From contig CAIYYA010000249.1 of assembly GCA_903930255.1 (NCBI GenBank), positions 1-64,000 of the forward strand: a stretch of DNA of 64,000 nt. Reading direction: 5' to 3'. The notes beneath the pieces were generated by a model, which searched no databases, was not told where the DNA came from, and saw only the letters and a program-made list of their open reading frames with translations. The stretch comes from an uncultured beta proteobacterium (GTDB lineage: Bacteria > Pseudomonadota > Gammaproteobacteria > Burkholderiales > Burkholderiaceae_C). This document shows positions 18,782 through 28,719 of this stretch, in pieces. How positions within the stretch are numbered: the stretch's first letter is position 1; every line of letters starts with the position of its first letter. The position numbers and the translations under genes are program-made.

Positions 18782-20211
18782 AACACGCGGTTCGTCATAT
18801 TCACTTTGTTGGTATCGGCGGCTCAGGCATGTCGGGCATTGCCGAGGTGCTGTTCAATCTGGGCTATACCGTGTCTGGCTCTGACCAGTCTGACAGTGCC
18901 ACCTTGCAGCGTTTGGCCGCTTTGGGCATCGCCACCTTTGTTGGTCACAGCGCGGCCAATGTCAGCACGGCCGATGCCGTGGTCACATCCACTGCGGTCA
19001 AGTCCGATAACCCAGAGGTGCTTGCCGCGCGCGAAAAGCGCATTCCGGTGGTGCCGCGTGCGCTCATGCTGGCCGAGCTGATGCGCCTGAAAACCGGCAT
19101 TGCGATTGCCGGAACCCACGGCAAAACCACCACCACCAGCCTGGTGGCCAGCGTGTTAGCCGAAGCCGGACTAGACCCGACCTTTGTCATTGGCGGGCGC
19201 CTTAACAGCGCCGGTGCCAATGCCCGCTTGGGCACCGGCGATCACATCGTGGTGGAGGCCGATGAGTCTGACGCCTCGTTCTTGAACCTGCTGCCGGTGA
19301 TGGCAGTGGTGACCAACATCGATGCCGACCATATGGAAACCTATGGCCATGATTTTGAACGGCTGAAAAAGGCCTTTGTTGACTTTTTGCACCGCATGCC
19401 TTTTTATGGCACGGCGATTTTGTGCACCGACGATGCCGCTGTGCGTAGCATCGTGCCGCAGGTCACCTGCCCGATTACCAGCTACGGCTTCGACGAAGGT
19501 GCCCAGGTGCGTGCCGTGAATGTGCATGCCATCGACGGCCAAATGCATTTCACCGTGCAGCGGCGCAACGGTGTCGTGTTGCCCGATCTGGATGTGGTGC
19601 TGAATTTACCCGGTCTTCATAACGTGCTGAACGCGCTGTCGGCCATTGCAGTTGCGGTTGAGTTGAATATTCAAGACGCAGCCGTGCAACGCGCACTGGC
19701 CGGTTTCAAAGGTGTGGGGCGGCGCTTTCAGCGCTATGGCGAGCAGCCTGCCCGCAACGGCGGCCACTTTACCTTGATCGACGACTACGGCCACCACCCG
19801 GTCGAAATGGCGGCCACGCTGGCTGCTGCGCGTGGTGCTTTTCCGACACGACGCTTGTTGCTGGCATTTCAGCCGCACCGCTACACCCGCACCCGCGACT
19901 GTTTTGATGACTTTGTCAAAGTGATTGCCCGAGCTGATGCGGTGCTGCTCACCGAAGTTTATGCAGCCGGCGAAGCACCCATCGTGGCGGCCGATGGACG
20001 CAGTTTGGCGCGCGCCTTGCGAGTGGCCGGACACATCGAACCGGTTTTTGTGGATGACATTGGAGCCCTGCCGCAAGCCATCCTGGACAGTGCTCGCGCG
20101 GGCGATGTGGTGCTGTGCATGGGCGCCGGCTCAATTGGCAGCGTTTGTGCCAAAGTCGCCGATTTGCTACAAAATAAAAAGCGCCCTACGCAGGAGGGAC
20201 AAGCGCTATGA
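18778..20211 (+). CDS. murC: UDP-N-acetylmuramate-L-alanine ligase MurC
   Basis: 477 aa. [15 protein letters not shown] is the N-terminal UDP-binding loop, [10 protein letters not shown] (near 115) the ATP loop, and [10 protein letters not shown] and DDYGHHPVE further Mur-ligase motifs. It adds L-Ala to UDP-MurNAc. The only well-placed start is TTG at 18778, overlapping the murG stop as TTGA; the family N-terminus ([12 protein letters not shown]) begins exactly there. The 3' end coincides with a family-B repeat that also supplies the ddlB ribosome-binding site. Confidence 0.95.
   Translation: MKHAVRHIHFVGIGGSGMSGIAEVLFNLGYTVSGSDQSDSATLQRLAALGIATFVGHSAANVSTADAVVTSTAVKSDNPEVLAAREKRIPVVPRALMLAELMRLKTGIAIAGTHGKTTTTSLVASVLAEAGLDPTFVIGGRLNSAGANARLGTGDHIVVEADESDASFLNLLPVMAVVTNIDADHMETYGHDFERLKKAFVDFLHRMPFYGTAILCTDDAAVRSIVPQVTCPITSYGFDEGAQVRAVNVHAIDGQMHFTVQRRNGVVLPDLDVVLNLPGLHNVLNALSAIAVAVELNIQDAAVQRALAGFKGVGRRFQRYGEQPARNGGHFTLIDDYGHHPVEMAATLAAARGAFPTRRLLLAFQPHRYTRTRDCFDDFVKVIARADAVLLTEVYAAGEAPIVAADGRSLARALRVAGHIEPVFVDDIGALPQAILDSARAGDVVLCMGAGSIGSVCAKVADLLQNKKRPTQEGQAL
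20163..20207 (+). repeat. family-B dispersed repeat at the murC 3' end
   Basis: TTGCTACAAAATAAAAAGCG leads to CTACGCAGGAGGGACAAGCG. Its AGGAGG lies just ahead of the ddlB ATG, so the element appears to carry the Shine-Dalgarno sequence. Confidence 0.6.
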
Positions 20212-21158
20212 GCCCATTTGATCTAAAGAATGAGAAGGTTGCCGTGCTCATGGGTGGCAGTTCGGCTGAGCGCGAGGTGTCGCTGATGTCGGGCTCAGGC
20301 GTGCTGCAAGCGCTGCAAAGTTTGGGCGTGCAGGCGCACCCCTTTGACCCGTCAGAACGCGACTTGGCTGAGCTGAAGAAAGAGGGCTTCACGCGCTGCT
20401 TTATTGCCTTGCATGGCCGCTTTGGTGAAGATGGCACCGTGCAAGGGGCGCTCGAGCTACTTGGCTTGCCCTACACCGGCTCGGGTGTGATGGCATCTGC
20501 GATTGCCATCGACAAGATCATGACCAAACACATCTGGCGCGCCGATGGTCTGCCCACGCCAGCCTGGAAGAAGGTGGACAGCGCTGCTGCGACCTGCGCT
20601 GCGCTGGCTGAGTTGGGCAGCCCAATGATCGTCAAGCCGGCGCGTGAGGGCTCGACCATTGGCTTGACCAAGGTGACATCGGTCGAACAGTGTGTGGAGG
20701 CTTTTAATCTGGTCATGAGCCTGGGTGACGATGTGTTGTGTGAGCAATTCATCGCGGGCGATGAAGTCACTGTGCCGGTGCTGGGCAGTGGCGCACAAGC
20801 GCAGGCGCTGCCGGTGATCCGCATCGTGGCACCGGACGGCAACTACGACTACCAAAACAAATATTTCACCGACAGCACGCAGTATCTGGTGCCCTGCGGT
20901 TTGCCGGCGGGCGAAGAGGCGCACATCCAGCAACTGGTGTTGGAAGCCTACAAAAGCCTGGGTTGCCGGGGTTGGGCGCGTGCAGACGTGATGATTGACG
21001 CGAGCACTCGCAAACCCTATTTGCTCGAGATCAACACCGCACCTGGCATGACCAGCCATTCGCTGGTGCCCATGTCGGCCAAGGCTGCTGGCATCAACTA
21101 CCCAGCGTTGTGTCTACAGTTGCTGGGCATGGCGAGCAACGATTACCTGAAGCCATGA
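20208..21158 (+). CDS. ddlB: D-alanine-D-alanine ligase
   Basis: 316 aa ATP-grasp enzyme that makes the D-Ala-D-Ala substrate of the MurF half. [17 protein letters not shown] is the N-terminal signature, [14 protein letters not shown] the ATP-binding strand, and [15 protein letters not shown] the C-terminal metal and substrate site. The start overlaps the murC stop, and the stop overlaps the ftsQ start, both as ATGA. Confidence 0.95.
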   Translation: MSPFDLKNEKVAVLMGGSSAEREVSLMSGSGVLQALQSLGVQAHPFDPSERDLAELKKEGFTRCFIALHGRFGEDGTVQGALELLGLPYTGSGVMASAIAIDKIMTKHIWRADGLPTPAWKKVDSAAATCAALAELGSPMIVKPAREGSTIGLTKVTSVEQCVEAFNLVMSLGDDVLCEQFIAGDEVTVPVLGSGAQAQALPVIRIVAPDGNYDYQNKYFTDSTQYLVPCGLPAGEEAHIQQLVLEAYKSLGCRGWARADVMIDASTRKPYLLEINTAPGMTSHSLVPMSAKAAGINYPALCLQLLGMASNDYLKP

Positions 21159-21952
21159 GCACAACGACTCCAGTAACCCCCATCGACATTCGCCTGATGA
21201 ATGTTGTCAGTGCCTTGCTGCTGCTGATGTTGGGAGCACTGCTGCTGGTTGCCGGATTGAACTGGGCCATGCAGCAACCGGTGTTTGCGATTCGCGGCGT
21301 TAGCGTTACAGGCGATGTGGCGCATTACAACGCGATTACCTTGCGCGCCAACGTGATGCCGCGCCTGCAAGGCACCTTCTTCACACTCGATGTGAAAGCA
21401 GCGCGCAAAGTGTTTGAGACCATGCCCTGGGTGCGTCGGGCCATCGTAAGGCGCGAGTTCCCGAATCGACTCAAAGTGCAATTGCAAGAACATCAGGCCG
21501 TGGCCTATTGGGGCACCGAAATAGACAACCGCCTGGTGAACAGTTTTGGCGAGGTGTTTGAGGCCAACGTGGGCGAGCTGGAGCAAGAGCAGTTGCCTCG
21601 GCTCAACGCCCCGGACGGGCAGAGCGCTTTGGTGCTGGCACATTATCAAAGGCTTAAGCCACTGTTTGACGCCAAAGACCTGGCTCTGGTTCAGCTTGAG
21701 CTGAGCCCGCGTGGAGCCTGGCGCGCGCAACTTGACAGCGGCGCCGAGCTGGAGCTCGGTGGCGGTAACACAGAGGAACTGTTGGCGCGCACACAGCGGT
21801 TTTTAAGCACGATCACGCAAGTAACGGCTGGCTACAAACGCCTTCCAAACCAATTGGCATCGGTTGATTTGCGCCATACCGATGGCTATGCAATTCGGCT
21901 CGAAGGTGTGAGCACGCTGGAAGAAGTCGACAAGAGAAACACTAGAAGGTAA
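21155..21952 (+). CDS. ftsQ: cell division protein FtsQ
   Basis: 265 aa bitopic protein: one helix (near 17-39), a POTRA domain starting [11 protein letters not shown], then the FtsQ/DivIB beta domain with [10 protein letters not shown]. It bridges FtsL/FtsB to the divisome. ATG 21155 is chosen because it overlaps the ddlB stop; the track start lies 45 bases inside ddlB. ftsA follows after four bases. Confidence 0.93.
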   Translation: MSTTTPVTPIDIRLMNVVSALLLLMLGALLLVAGLNWAMQQPVFAIRGVSVTGDVAHYNAITLRANVMPRLQGTFFTLDVKAARKVFETMPWVRRAIVRREFPNRLKVQLQEHQAVAYWGTEIDNRLVNSFGEVFEANVGELEQEQLPRLNAPDGQSALVLAHYQRLKPLFDAKDLALVQLELSPRGAWRAQLDSGAELELGGGNTEELLARTQRFLSTITQVTAGYKRLPNQLASVDLRHTDGYAIRLEGVSTLEEVDKRNTRR

Positions 21953-21956
21953 AGAC

Positions 21957-23186
21957 ATGGCAAAAGAATACAAAGACTTGGTGGTTGGGCTGGACATTGG
22001 CACATCCAAAGTGATGGCGGTGGTGGCCGAAGTCATGCCCGATGGACAACTGAAGTTGGCTGGCTTGGGAATTGCTCCGAGCAACGGGCTCAAGCGCGGT
22101 GTGGTGGTGAACATTGATGCCACGGTGCAAAGCATTCAGCAAGCACTCAAAGAAGCGGAGCTGATGGCAGACTGCAAGATCACCCGGGTTTATACCGGCA
22201 TCACGGGCAGCCATATTCGCGGTATCAACTCGCACGGTATGGTGGCCATCAAAGATCGCGAAGTGACTGCCGCCGATGTGGCGCGCGTGGTTGAAACCGC
22301 TAAGGCCATCAACATTTCGACAGATCAACGCCTGCTGTTGGTGGAGCCGCAGGAGTTCATCATTGACGGTCAGGACGTGAAAGAGCCCATAGGCATGAGC
22401 GGAATTCGGCTCGAAGCCAAGGTGCATATCGTCACGGGAGCACAAAGCGCGGCCGAAAACATCATCAAGTGTGTGCGCCGCTGCGGGTTGGAGGTAGAGC
22501 AGCTGATGCTTAATCCGCTGGCCAGCAGTCTTTCGGTGTTGACCGAAGACGAGCGTGAGTTGGGTGTGGCGCTGGTTGATATTGGTGCCGGCACCACCGA
22601 TGTGGCCATTTTTACCAATGGTGCCATTCGGCACACAGCGGTGATTCCCATTGCGGGTGACTTGATCACCAGCGACATCGCCATGGCGCTGCGCACACCG
22701 ACCAAGGACGCCGAAGAAATCAAGGTTGAAAACGGCTATGCCAAGCAGCTGCTGGCCGACCCCGAGGCGCAGGTCGAAGTGCCTGGTCTGGGCGACCGTG
22801 GACCGCGCATGCTGAGCCGCCAGGCCTTGGCCGGTGTGATCGAGCCGCGCGTTGAAGAAATTTTCAGCCTGGTGCATCAGGTCATGCGGGAATCCGGTTT
22901 CGAAGAAATGCTCTCCAGCGGTATTGTCCTGACGGGTGGCAGTTGCATCATGCCTGGCATGGTCGAATTGGGTGAAGATATTTTTCTCAAACCCGTGCGC
23001 CGTGGCGTACCCAAATATGTCAGCGCCTTGTCCGACATGGTGGCCCAGCCTAGGGCAGCGACGGTGATGGGTCTTCTGGAGGAAGCCCGCCAAGCACGCT
23101 TACGCGGTTTTAAGGTAGCGCAAAAAAGTGGCTCTATGAAAACTGTCTTTGGCAGTTTTCAGGATTGGGTTGTGAGGAATTTCTGA
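21957..23186 (+). CDS. ftsA: cell division ATPase FtsA
   Basis: 409 aa actin-like protein tethering FtsZ to the membrane. VVGLDIGTSKVMAVV is phosphate loop 1, VDIGAGTTDVAIF the second, and LTGGSCIMPGM the adenosine motif. A C-terminal amphipathic segment (VFGSFQDWVVRNF) is the membrane-targeting sequence. A ribosome-binding site (AAGGTAAAG) precedes the ATG. Confidence 0.96.
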   Translation: MAKEYKDLVVGLDIGTSKVMAVVAEVMPDGQLKLAGLGIAPSNGLKRGVVVNIDATVQSIQQALKEAELMADCKITRVYTGITGSHIRGINSHGMVAIKDREVTAADVARVVETAKAINISTDQRLLLVEPQEFIIDGQDVKEPIGMSGIRLEAKVHIVTGAQSAAENIIKCVRRCGLEVEQLMLNPLASSLSVLTEDERELGVALVDIGAGTTDVAIFTNGAIRHTAVIPIAGDLITSDIAMALRTPTKDAEEIKVENGYAKQLLADPEAQVEVPGLGDRGPRMLSRQALAGVIEPRVEEIFSLVHQVMRESGFEEMLSSGIVLTGGSCIMPGMVELGEDIFLKPVRRGVPKYVSALSDMVAQPRAATVMGLLEEARQARLRGFKVAQKSGSMKTVFGSFQDWVVRNF

Positions 23187-23210
23187 TGCTAAAAACACCC
23201 ATCTGGCTGA

Positions 23211-23231
23211 GTCGCGCAGGACCTCCGCGAC
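23211..23231. repeat. 21-bp near-perfect palindrome between ftsA and ftsZ
   Basis: GTCGCGCAGGACCTCCGCGA plus C reads as an inverted repeat with only one mismatched pair and an odd centre base. It lies in the 138-bp ftsA-ftsZ gap, about 95 bases before ftsZ. It could be a protein-binding site or a weak hairpin. Confidence 0.5.
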
Positions 23232-23324
23232 GCTGGCGCTGTGCAGATCCACCGCCACACGAACGACCCCAAGTTTGCCCATTTTTTGTATTACTTACCC
23301 ATTTTGAATTACCAGGAGATAAAA

Positions 23325-24605
23325 ATGTCCATTGAACTCATCGACGAAGAATCGTTTAACCAAGGCACACAAATCAAGGTCATTGGCGTTGGCGGCGGTG
23401 GCGGCAACGCTGTCGCACACATGATTGCCAGCGCCGTTCAAGGGGTTGAATTCATTTGCGCGAATACCGATGCCCAGGCACTTTCAACCAGCGACGCGCA
23501 CCGCATCATCCAGCTGGGCACCACCGGCTTGGGGGCAGGCAGCAAACCTGACAAAGCCCGCGACGCGGCAGAGCTGGCGATTGAACACATCCGCGAAGCC
23601 ATCGACGGTGCGCATATGTTGTTCATCACCGCAGGCATGGGTGGCGGCACCGGCACTGGCGCCGCCCCAGTGATTGCCCGCGTGGCCCGTGAAATGGGTA
23701 TTTTGACGGTTGGCGTGGTGACCAAGCCGTTTGAGTTTGAAGGCCCACGCCGCATGGCCAATGCCGATGGTGGCATGGCCGAGCTGGAAGCCAATGTTGA
23801 TTCATTGATTGTGGTACTGAACGAGAAGCTGATTGAAGTGCTGGGCGACGACGCCACGCAAGACGAAGCTTTTGCGCATGCCAACGACGTGCTGAAAAAT
23901 GCAGTTGGCGGCATTGCTGAAATCATCAACGTGCCTGGCCATGTGAACGTTGACTTTGAAGACGTGCGCACCGTCATGGGCGAGCCCGGCAAAGCCATGA
24001 TGGGCACCGCACTGGCGGGTGGCCCTGATCGCGCGCGCATTGCGGCAGAACAAGCCGTGGCCTGCCCCTTGCTTGAAGGCATTGACCTTTCAGGCGCCAA
24101 AGGCGTGCTGGTGTTGATCAGCGCGGCCAAGGGCTCGCTCAAACTGAGTGAATCAAAGCTGGCCATGAACACCATTCGTGCTTATGCATCACCTGACGCG
24201 CATGTGATTTACGGAACAGCCTATGACGACAAATTGGGCGATCAGATTCGTGTCACCGTTGTGGCGACAGGGCTCAGCCGCCAAAAGCCTGGCCTGACGG
24301 TGGTGCGTAACCCCGAAGTGGTCAAGCGCAACGGCACCGATGGGTTGGCCTATGGCAACCACACGCCAGCAGTTGCTGGCAACGGCATTCAACCGAGTGG
24401 GATGTTGGGAGGTGGCGCTGGTGTTGGTATTGGCACGATCGGCAGTGCTATTGGGCGCACCCAATCGGACTACGGGTCGTTTGAGAAACCCAGCGTCTGG
24501 CGCAACCGTGACCGTACCTCAGCCGCCGCCAAAGTCGATGCTTTGAGCAGCGGCGGCATGGACGACTTCGAAATTCCGGCGTTTTTGCGTAAGCAGGCGG
24601 ATTGA
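23325..24605 (+). CDS. ftsZ: cell division GTPase FtsZ
   Basis: 426 aa. IKVIGVGGGGGNAV and GMGGGTGTGAAP are the nucleotide-binding loops, and the extreme C-terminus DDFEIPAFLRKQAD is the conserved FtsA/ZipA-binding tail. ATG 23325 has AGGAGATAAAA upstream; the track start at 23241 is spurious. The 138-bp gap after ftsA leaves room for a separate promoter. Unlike the usual order, lpxC does not follow. Confidence 0.97.
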   Translation: MSIELIDEESFNQGTQIKVIGVGGGGGNAVAHMIASAVQGVEFICANTDAQALSTSDAHRIIQLGTTGLGAGSKPDKARDAAELAIEHIREAIDGAHMLFITAGMGGGTGTGAAPVIARVAREMGILTVGVVTKPFEFEGPRRMANADGGMAELEANVDSLIVVLNEKLIEVLGDDATQDEAFAHANDVLKNAVGGIAEIINVPGHVNVDFEDVRTVMGEPGKAMMGTALAGGPDRARIAAEQAVACPLLEGIDLSGAKGVLVLISAAKGSLKLSESKLAMNTIRAYASPDAHVIYGTAYDDKLGDQIRVTVVATGLSRQKPGLTVVRNPEVVKRNGTDGLAYGNHTPAVAGNGIQPSGMLGGGAGVGIGTIGSAIGRTQSDYGSFEKPSVWRNRDRTSAAAKVDALSSGGMDDFEIPAFLRKQAD

Positions 24606-24612
24606 TCCCAGC

Positions 24613-24690
24613 TCATAGATACAGGCTGTAACCGACCCCGCGCACCGAATGCAGGGGTGTCTGTTTTGTACAACGCTGATCGAGACTTTG
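24613..24690 (-). pseudogene. C-terminal tail of an OmpR-type response regulator
   Basis: Twenty-five codons read QSLDQRC...TPLHSVRGVGYSLYL and stop, matching the winged-helix end (TVRGVGY) of OmpR/PhoB-class regulators. A stop a few codons upstream closes the frame and no receiver domain is present. It lies between ftsZ and the acyltransferase gene, marking a rearrangement scar. It is not part of phoB, whose own tail is at 25.6 kb. Confidence 0.6.
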
Positions 24691-24814
24691 GACGCTTCAA
24701 AGCATTCAAAACGACCAACCCACTGGTGACTTAAGCGCAATAAATAGGTAGCGCGATGCGCCTTTATCCCTATTGAACCCAGTCCAACCTCGAAATATTG
24801 ACTGGTTTATAGCT

Positions 24815-25579
24815 TCAAGTCACCGAATGGTGCTCGGGCAAAAGTGCTGCAACTGCGTCGCGTGCGTCAATGGCCCAGGTGCGGCGGTCACGCCCCCGGG
24901 CTTGCTCGATCGCGCCAAAGGTCAATGTCGCACACAGTGCAGGGGCGCTCAGGGTGCGCCAGATCGACCCTAGCAAAGTGTCTTGGTTGATGTAACAAGG
25001 TGCCAAACTAAGTTGGCCTGAAGCCTTATCAAAAAATCGCAAGGCAACCGGCACAATCGGCGCATGCGCTGATAACGCGGCTTGAAACAGGTTGGCATGA
25101 AACGGCAGCACCTGCTCACCATCACTGGTTGTGGCTTCGGGAAATATCACCAAAATAGCGCCGCCGCGCAAGCTATCGACCATTTGATGCACCACACGCA
25201 TCGCATCACGGCGCGATTTGCGCTCGACAAACAGCGTGTCAGCCGCGATGGCCAGCCGACCGATCAACGGCCAATGCTGAATATCCGACTTGGAAATAAA
25301 CCTTCCGTTGCACGATGCCAGCAACAACACAATATCAAGCCACGAAATATGATTCACCACCAGCAGTGCTGGGCCTTGCGTAGTGGGCTTGCCTTTTACT
25401 ACAAGTTGTATAGCTAGCCGCGCAAGCAGGGCAAGCGCCCAGAGTCGAATTCGTTCACGTTTTTGCGGCGCTGAAAGTCCAGGAAAAACAAGCATAACGG
25501 TGACCACACCGTGCACCAGATGCGCCATGACGCTGGCAAACCTGCCTAAAACGCCAAGTTGCCTAAGCAGCCGTATCAA
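24815..25579 (-). CDS. PlsC-family acyltransferase, candidate lyso-ornithine-lipid acyltransferase
   Basis: 254 aa. A hydrophobic N-terminus is followed by the acyltransferase motifs NHISWLD (HxxxxD, near 76) and FPEATTS (near 149). The general family role is acyl-ACP-dependent acylation of 1-acyl-glycerol-3-phosphate. The start overlaps the phoB stop (ATGA), so it is co-expressed with a phosphate regulator. With an olsB-like gene 9 kb away, an OlsA role (second acylation of ornithine lipid) is an attractive inference; ordinary PlsC is the alternative. A family-B repeat lies in the 5' third of the gene. Confidence 0.82.
   Translation of the reverse strand: MIRLLRQLGVLGRFASVMAHLVHGVVTVMLVFPGLSAPQKRERIRLWALALLARLAIQLVVKGKPTTQGPALLVVNHISWLDIVLLLASCNGRFISKSDIQHWPLIGRLAIAADTLFVERKSRRDAMRVVHQMVDSLRGGAILVIFPEATTSDGEQVLPFHANLFQAALSAHAPIVPVALRFFDKASGQLSLAPCYINQDTLLGSIWRTLSAPALCATLTFGAIEQARGRDRRTWAIDARDAVAALLPEHHSVT
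25396..25448. repeat. family-B dispersed repeat inside the PlsC-type gene
   Basis: GTATAGCTAGCCGCGCAAGC runs into AGGGCAAGCGCCCAGAGTCG, aligning with the shared pattern. It encodes part of a hydrophobic segment (ALALLARLAIQLVV). Confidence 0.55.
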
Positions 25580-26286
25580 GCGGACACCAAAGCCTCAGTT
25601 TGGGTCGTGAGCCGGTAGCCAGCGCCGCGCACCGTTTCGATCATGCGCCCGGCGTTGGGGCCAAGGGCTTCGCGCAAGCGCTTCACGTGCACATCGACCG
25701 TGCGCTCTTCAATGAACACATGGTCGCCCCAAACCCGGTCGAGCAATTTAGAGCGGCTGTGCACGCGCTCGGAATGGGTCATCAGGTAATGCAAAAGTTT
25801 GAACTCGGTGGGACCCAATTTCAGCATTTGTTCGTTAAACGAGACCCGATAAGTTTCTGAATCAAGCAGCAAAGCCCCCACCGCGATGCTGCCCTGCACC
25901 CGCTCGGGCGCACGCCTGCGCAATACAGCCCGCACACGCGCCAGCAGTTCTTTGGTTGAAAAAGGTTTTGAAATGTAATCATCGGCACCCGCATCCAGCC
26001 CGGCAACCCGATCCATTTCTTCGCCACGGGCTGTCAGCATGATGATCGGAACCGATTTGGTGCGCGGGTGCGCACGCCAGCGTTTGGCCAGCACCAAACC
26101 GCTTTCGCCGGGCAGCATCCAGTCCAGCAAAATCACATCGGGCAAAACCTCGTCGAGTTCGCGCTGAGCCGAGGCACTGTCCATCGCCAGCGTCAGGCGA
26201 AACCCGTTATGCCGCAGATTGATGGCGATCAGCTCAGCAATGGCGGGTTCATCCTCCACCACCAAAACCCGGGGCTCATGCCTCAT
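25576..26286 (-). CDS. phoB: phosphate regulon response regulator PhoB
   Basis: 236 aa. The receiver has VVEDEP, phospho-acceptor DWMLPGESG (near 54) and the conserved Lys in KPFSTKELL. The winged-helix domain has LGPTEFKLLHYLMTHSERV and TVDVHVKRLREAL. It binds the Pho boxes listed below. The stop overlaps the PlsC-type gene and the start overlaps phoU, both as ATGA. The kinase PhoR, usually next to phoB, is not encoded anywhere in the window. Confidence 0.95.
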   Translation of the reverse strand: MRHEPRVLVVEDEPAIAELIAINLRHNGFRLTLAMDSASAQRELDEVLPDVILLDWMLPGESGLVLAKRWRAHPRTKSVPIIMLTARGEEMDRVAGLDAGADDYISKPFSTKELLARVRAVLRRRAPERVQGSIAVGALLLDSETYRVSFNEQMLKLGPTEFKLLHYLMTHSERVHSRSKLLDRVWGDHVFIEERTVDVHVKRLREALGPNAGRMIETVRGAGYRLTTQTEALVSA

Positions 26287-26984
26287 TTCAGCACCGCTTC
26301 AATTGCTTCCATTGAGGTGTGGCGCACATCCGCACCCTTGACAACATAAATAATCAACTCTGCAATATTTTTCGCGTGATCGCCAATGCGCTCAATCGAT
26401 TTGGCTAAAAACAGCAGGTTCAAACTGGCTGAAATCATGCGCGGGTCTTCCATCATGTAGGTGATGAGCTTTCTCACGAAGCCATCAAATTCTTTGTCAA
26501 TCAGGTAATCATCTTTCATGATCGACACCGCCGCAGCGGTATCAAGCCGGGCAAACGCATCGAGTGCTTTACGCAACAAATTCGAAGCCAGGTCAGAGGC
26601 CACTTTGAGCTCAAGTGATGGCAGGGAACGTGGGGCACCGTTTTCGATGATCAGTCGCACCATGCGGGCAATTTTTTCTGCTTCATCGCCAACCCGTTCC
26701 AGGTTGGCTGTGATTTTAGAAATAGCGATCAGCAAACGCAGATCGACCGCAGTTGGCTGGCGCCTGGCAATGATGCTGGAGAGCTCTCGGTCAATCTCGA
26801 CCTCCATCGCATTCACGCGCACCTCACTGGCGCTGACTTGATTCGCGATGTCAATGCTAAAAATGGACAAGGCATGGATCGCTTGGCGAATTTGCGACTC
26901 GACCAAACCGCCAAGCTCCATCACCCGGCTGGAGACTTCGTTGAGTTCGCTGTCGAACTGCGTGGAAAGATGTTTATCTGGCAT
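26283..26984 (-). CDS. phoU: phosphate signalling protein PhoU
   Basis: 233 aa, all-helical. Two repeated PhoU units carry the metal-binding patterns ERVGDEAEKIARM and ERIGDHAKNIAEL. PhoU links the Pst transporter to PhoR and limits signalling when phosphate is plentiful. It lies between pstB and phoB in one transcription unit. Confidence 0.95.
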   Translation of the reverse strand: MPDKHLSTQFDSELNEVSSRVMELGGLVESQIRQAIHALSIFSIDIANQVSASEVRVNAMEVEIDRELSSIIARRQPTAVDLRLLIAISKITANLERVGDEAEKIARMVRLIIENGAPRSLPSLELKVASDLASNLLRKALDAFARLDTAAAVSIMKDDYLIDKEFDGFVRKLITYMMEDPRMISASLNLLFLAKSIERIGDHAKNIAELIIYVVKGADVRHTSMEAIEAVLK

Positions 26985-27022
26985 GGTTGTTCCTGGCTGT
27001 AGCAGTTTTGCGTTAGTTCTAA

Positions 27023-27802
27023 TTAGCCAAAGCGGCCTGTGATGTAGTCTTCGGTTTCCTTGCGTGCCGGCTTGAAAAACATTTGTTCGGTCGTGCCAAA
27101 CTCCATCAAGTCACCCAGGTACATGTAAGCCGTGTAGTCGCTGCAGCGCGCGGCCTGCTGCATGTTGTGCGTGACGATGAGCACGGTGTAGTCGTTTTTC
27201 AGCTCGGTGATCAACTCCTCGACTTTGGCCGTGGAGATCGGATCAAGTGCCGAACAGGGTTCGTCAAGCAGCAGCACCTCGGGACGAATTGCGATGCCAC
27301 GGGCAATGCACAGGCGTTGCTGTTGTCCGCCAGAAAGACTGGCACCATTTTGCTGGAGTTTGTCTTTGACTTCGGTCCACAGCGCCGCCTTGCGCAAGGC
27401 CCATTCGACACGTTCTTGCATGGCGGTTGTATCGAGTGTTTCAAACAGCTTGACCCCGAACGACACGTTATCAAATATCGACATCGGAAATGGCGTGGGT
27501 TTTTGAAAAACCATGCCTACCTTGGCACGCAGCAGCGCCACATCTTTTTTGCTGGTCAGCAGGTTTTCACCATCGAGCAAAATTTCGCCTTCGGCACGCT
27601 GCTCGGGATACAGCTCAAACATGCGGTTGAACACCCTCAGCAAGGTTGACTTGCCACAACCCGATGGGCCGATAAAGGCGGTAACTTTTTTCTCTGGAAT
27701 TTGCAAATTGATGTTTTTCAACGCATGAAATTTACCGTAATAAAAATTCAGGTTGTTGACTGCAATTTTGGAAGTTTCTTGCGACAAGGTTGCGCTATTC
27801 AT
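27023..27802 (-). CDS. pstB: phosphate ABC transporter ATP-binding protein PstB
   Basis: 259 aa. Walker [11 protein letters not shown]-loop [12 protein letters not shown], signature [14 protein letters not shown] and Walker [14 protein letters not shown] are complete. The ATG at 27802 ([12 protein letters not shown]) is preferred, with AAAGGCAG upstream; the track start at 27919 lies inside pstA. It powers Pi uptake with PstA and PstC. Confidence 0.96.
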   Translation of the reverse strand: MNSATLSQETSKIAVNNLNFYYGKFHALKNINLQIPEKKVTAFIGPSGCGKSTLLRVFNRMFELYPEQRAEGEILLDGENLLTSKKDVALLRAKVGMVFQKPTPFPMSIFDNVSFGVKLFETLDTTAMQERVEWALRKAALWTEVKDKLQQNGASLSGGQQQRLCIARGIAIRPEVLLLDEPCSALDPISTAKVEELITELKNDYTVLIVTHNMQQAARCSDYTAYMYLGDLMEFGTTEQMFFKPARKETEDYITGRFG

Positions 27803-27837
27803 AAGCTGCCTTTGATGGTTTATTGAGTCAATGCTGC

Positions 27838-28719
27838 TCAAATTTTGTTTCGGGTCAAGATTCTGGCCAAAATATTCAGCCCTAGCACCGCAGCCGTGAT
27901 GATGAACACACCTGCCCAAGCTAATTTTTGCCAGTTTTCATAAGGGCTCATAGCAAACTTAAAGATCGTGACAGGCAAACTGGCCATTGGCTCACTCAGA
28001 CTGGATGTCCAGAACTGATTGCTCAAAGCCGTGAACAAGAGCGGTGCAGTCTCCCCCGCAATACGTGCCACCGCCAGCAAAATGCCGGTTATCACACCGG
28101 CACGCGCTGCTGTCAAAGTAATGCTGATGATCACTTTCCACTTGGGCGCACCCAGCGCATAGGCCGCTTCACGCAAACCAGCTGGCACCAGTTGCAGCAT
28201 GTTTTCGGTGGTGCGAATGACCACAGGAATCACGATCAAAGCCAATGCCATGATGCCGGCGTAGGCCGAAAACGAATTAAAACGCGACACAATCACGGCA
28301 TAAACAAATAAGCCAATCACGATCGACGGTGCAGACAACAAGATGTCATTGACAAAACGCGTGACGTTCGCAAGCCAGCCATGGGTGTCGTACTCTGCCA
28401 GATAAATGCCAGCCATCACGCCAATCGGTGTACCCACGAAAGTTGCCAAACACACCATCAGAAACGAGCCGTAAATGGCGTTGGCCAAGCCGCCAGCATC
28501 GTTGGGCGGTGGCGTCATTTGAGTCAGCGTGTCAAGATTCAGCCCACCGATTCCCAAAATAATAGTCTCAAGCAGAATCCAGAACAACCAAAACAGTCCA
28601 AATGCCATGGCCAGCAACGACATCACGAGCGCAATCCGATTGACCCATTTGCGCTTGGTATATTTATCCATGCGGGACTGCTCAAAAGCAGCGCCGCTCA
28701 GCATTGTTGGTTGGCTCAC
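27838..28719 (-). CDS. pstA: phosphate ABC transporter permease PstA
   Basis: 293 aa with six predicted helices and the permease EAA-loop [15 protein letters not shown]. The sequence around [13 protein letters not shown] and [14 protein letters not shown] is typical of PstA. The start overlaps the pstC stop (ATGA). Confidence 0.95.
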   Translation of the reverse strand: MSQPTMLSGAAFEQSRMDKYTKRKWVNRIALVMSLLAMAFGLFWLFWILLETIILGIGGLNLDTLTQMTPPPNDAGGLANAIYGSFLMVCLATFVGTPIGVMAGIYLAEYDTHGWLANVTRFVNDILLSAPSIVIGLFVYAVIVSRFNSFSAYAGIMALALIVIPVVIRTTENMLQLVPAGLREAAYALGAPKWKVIISITLTAARAGVITGILLAVARIAGETAPLLFTALSNQFWTSSLSEPMASLPVTIFKFAMSPYENWQKLAWAGVFIITAAVLGLNILARILTRNKI

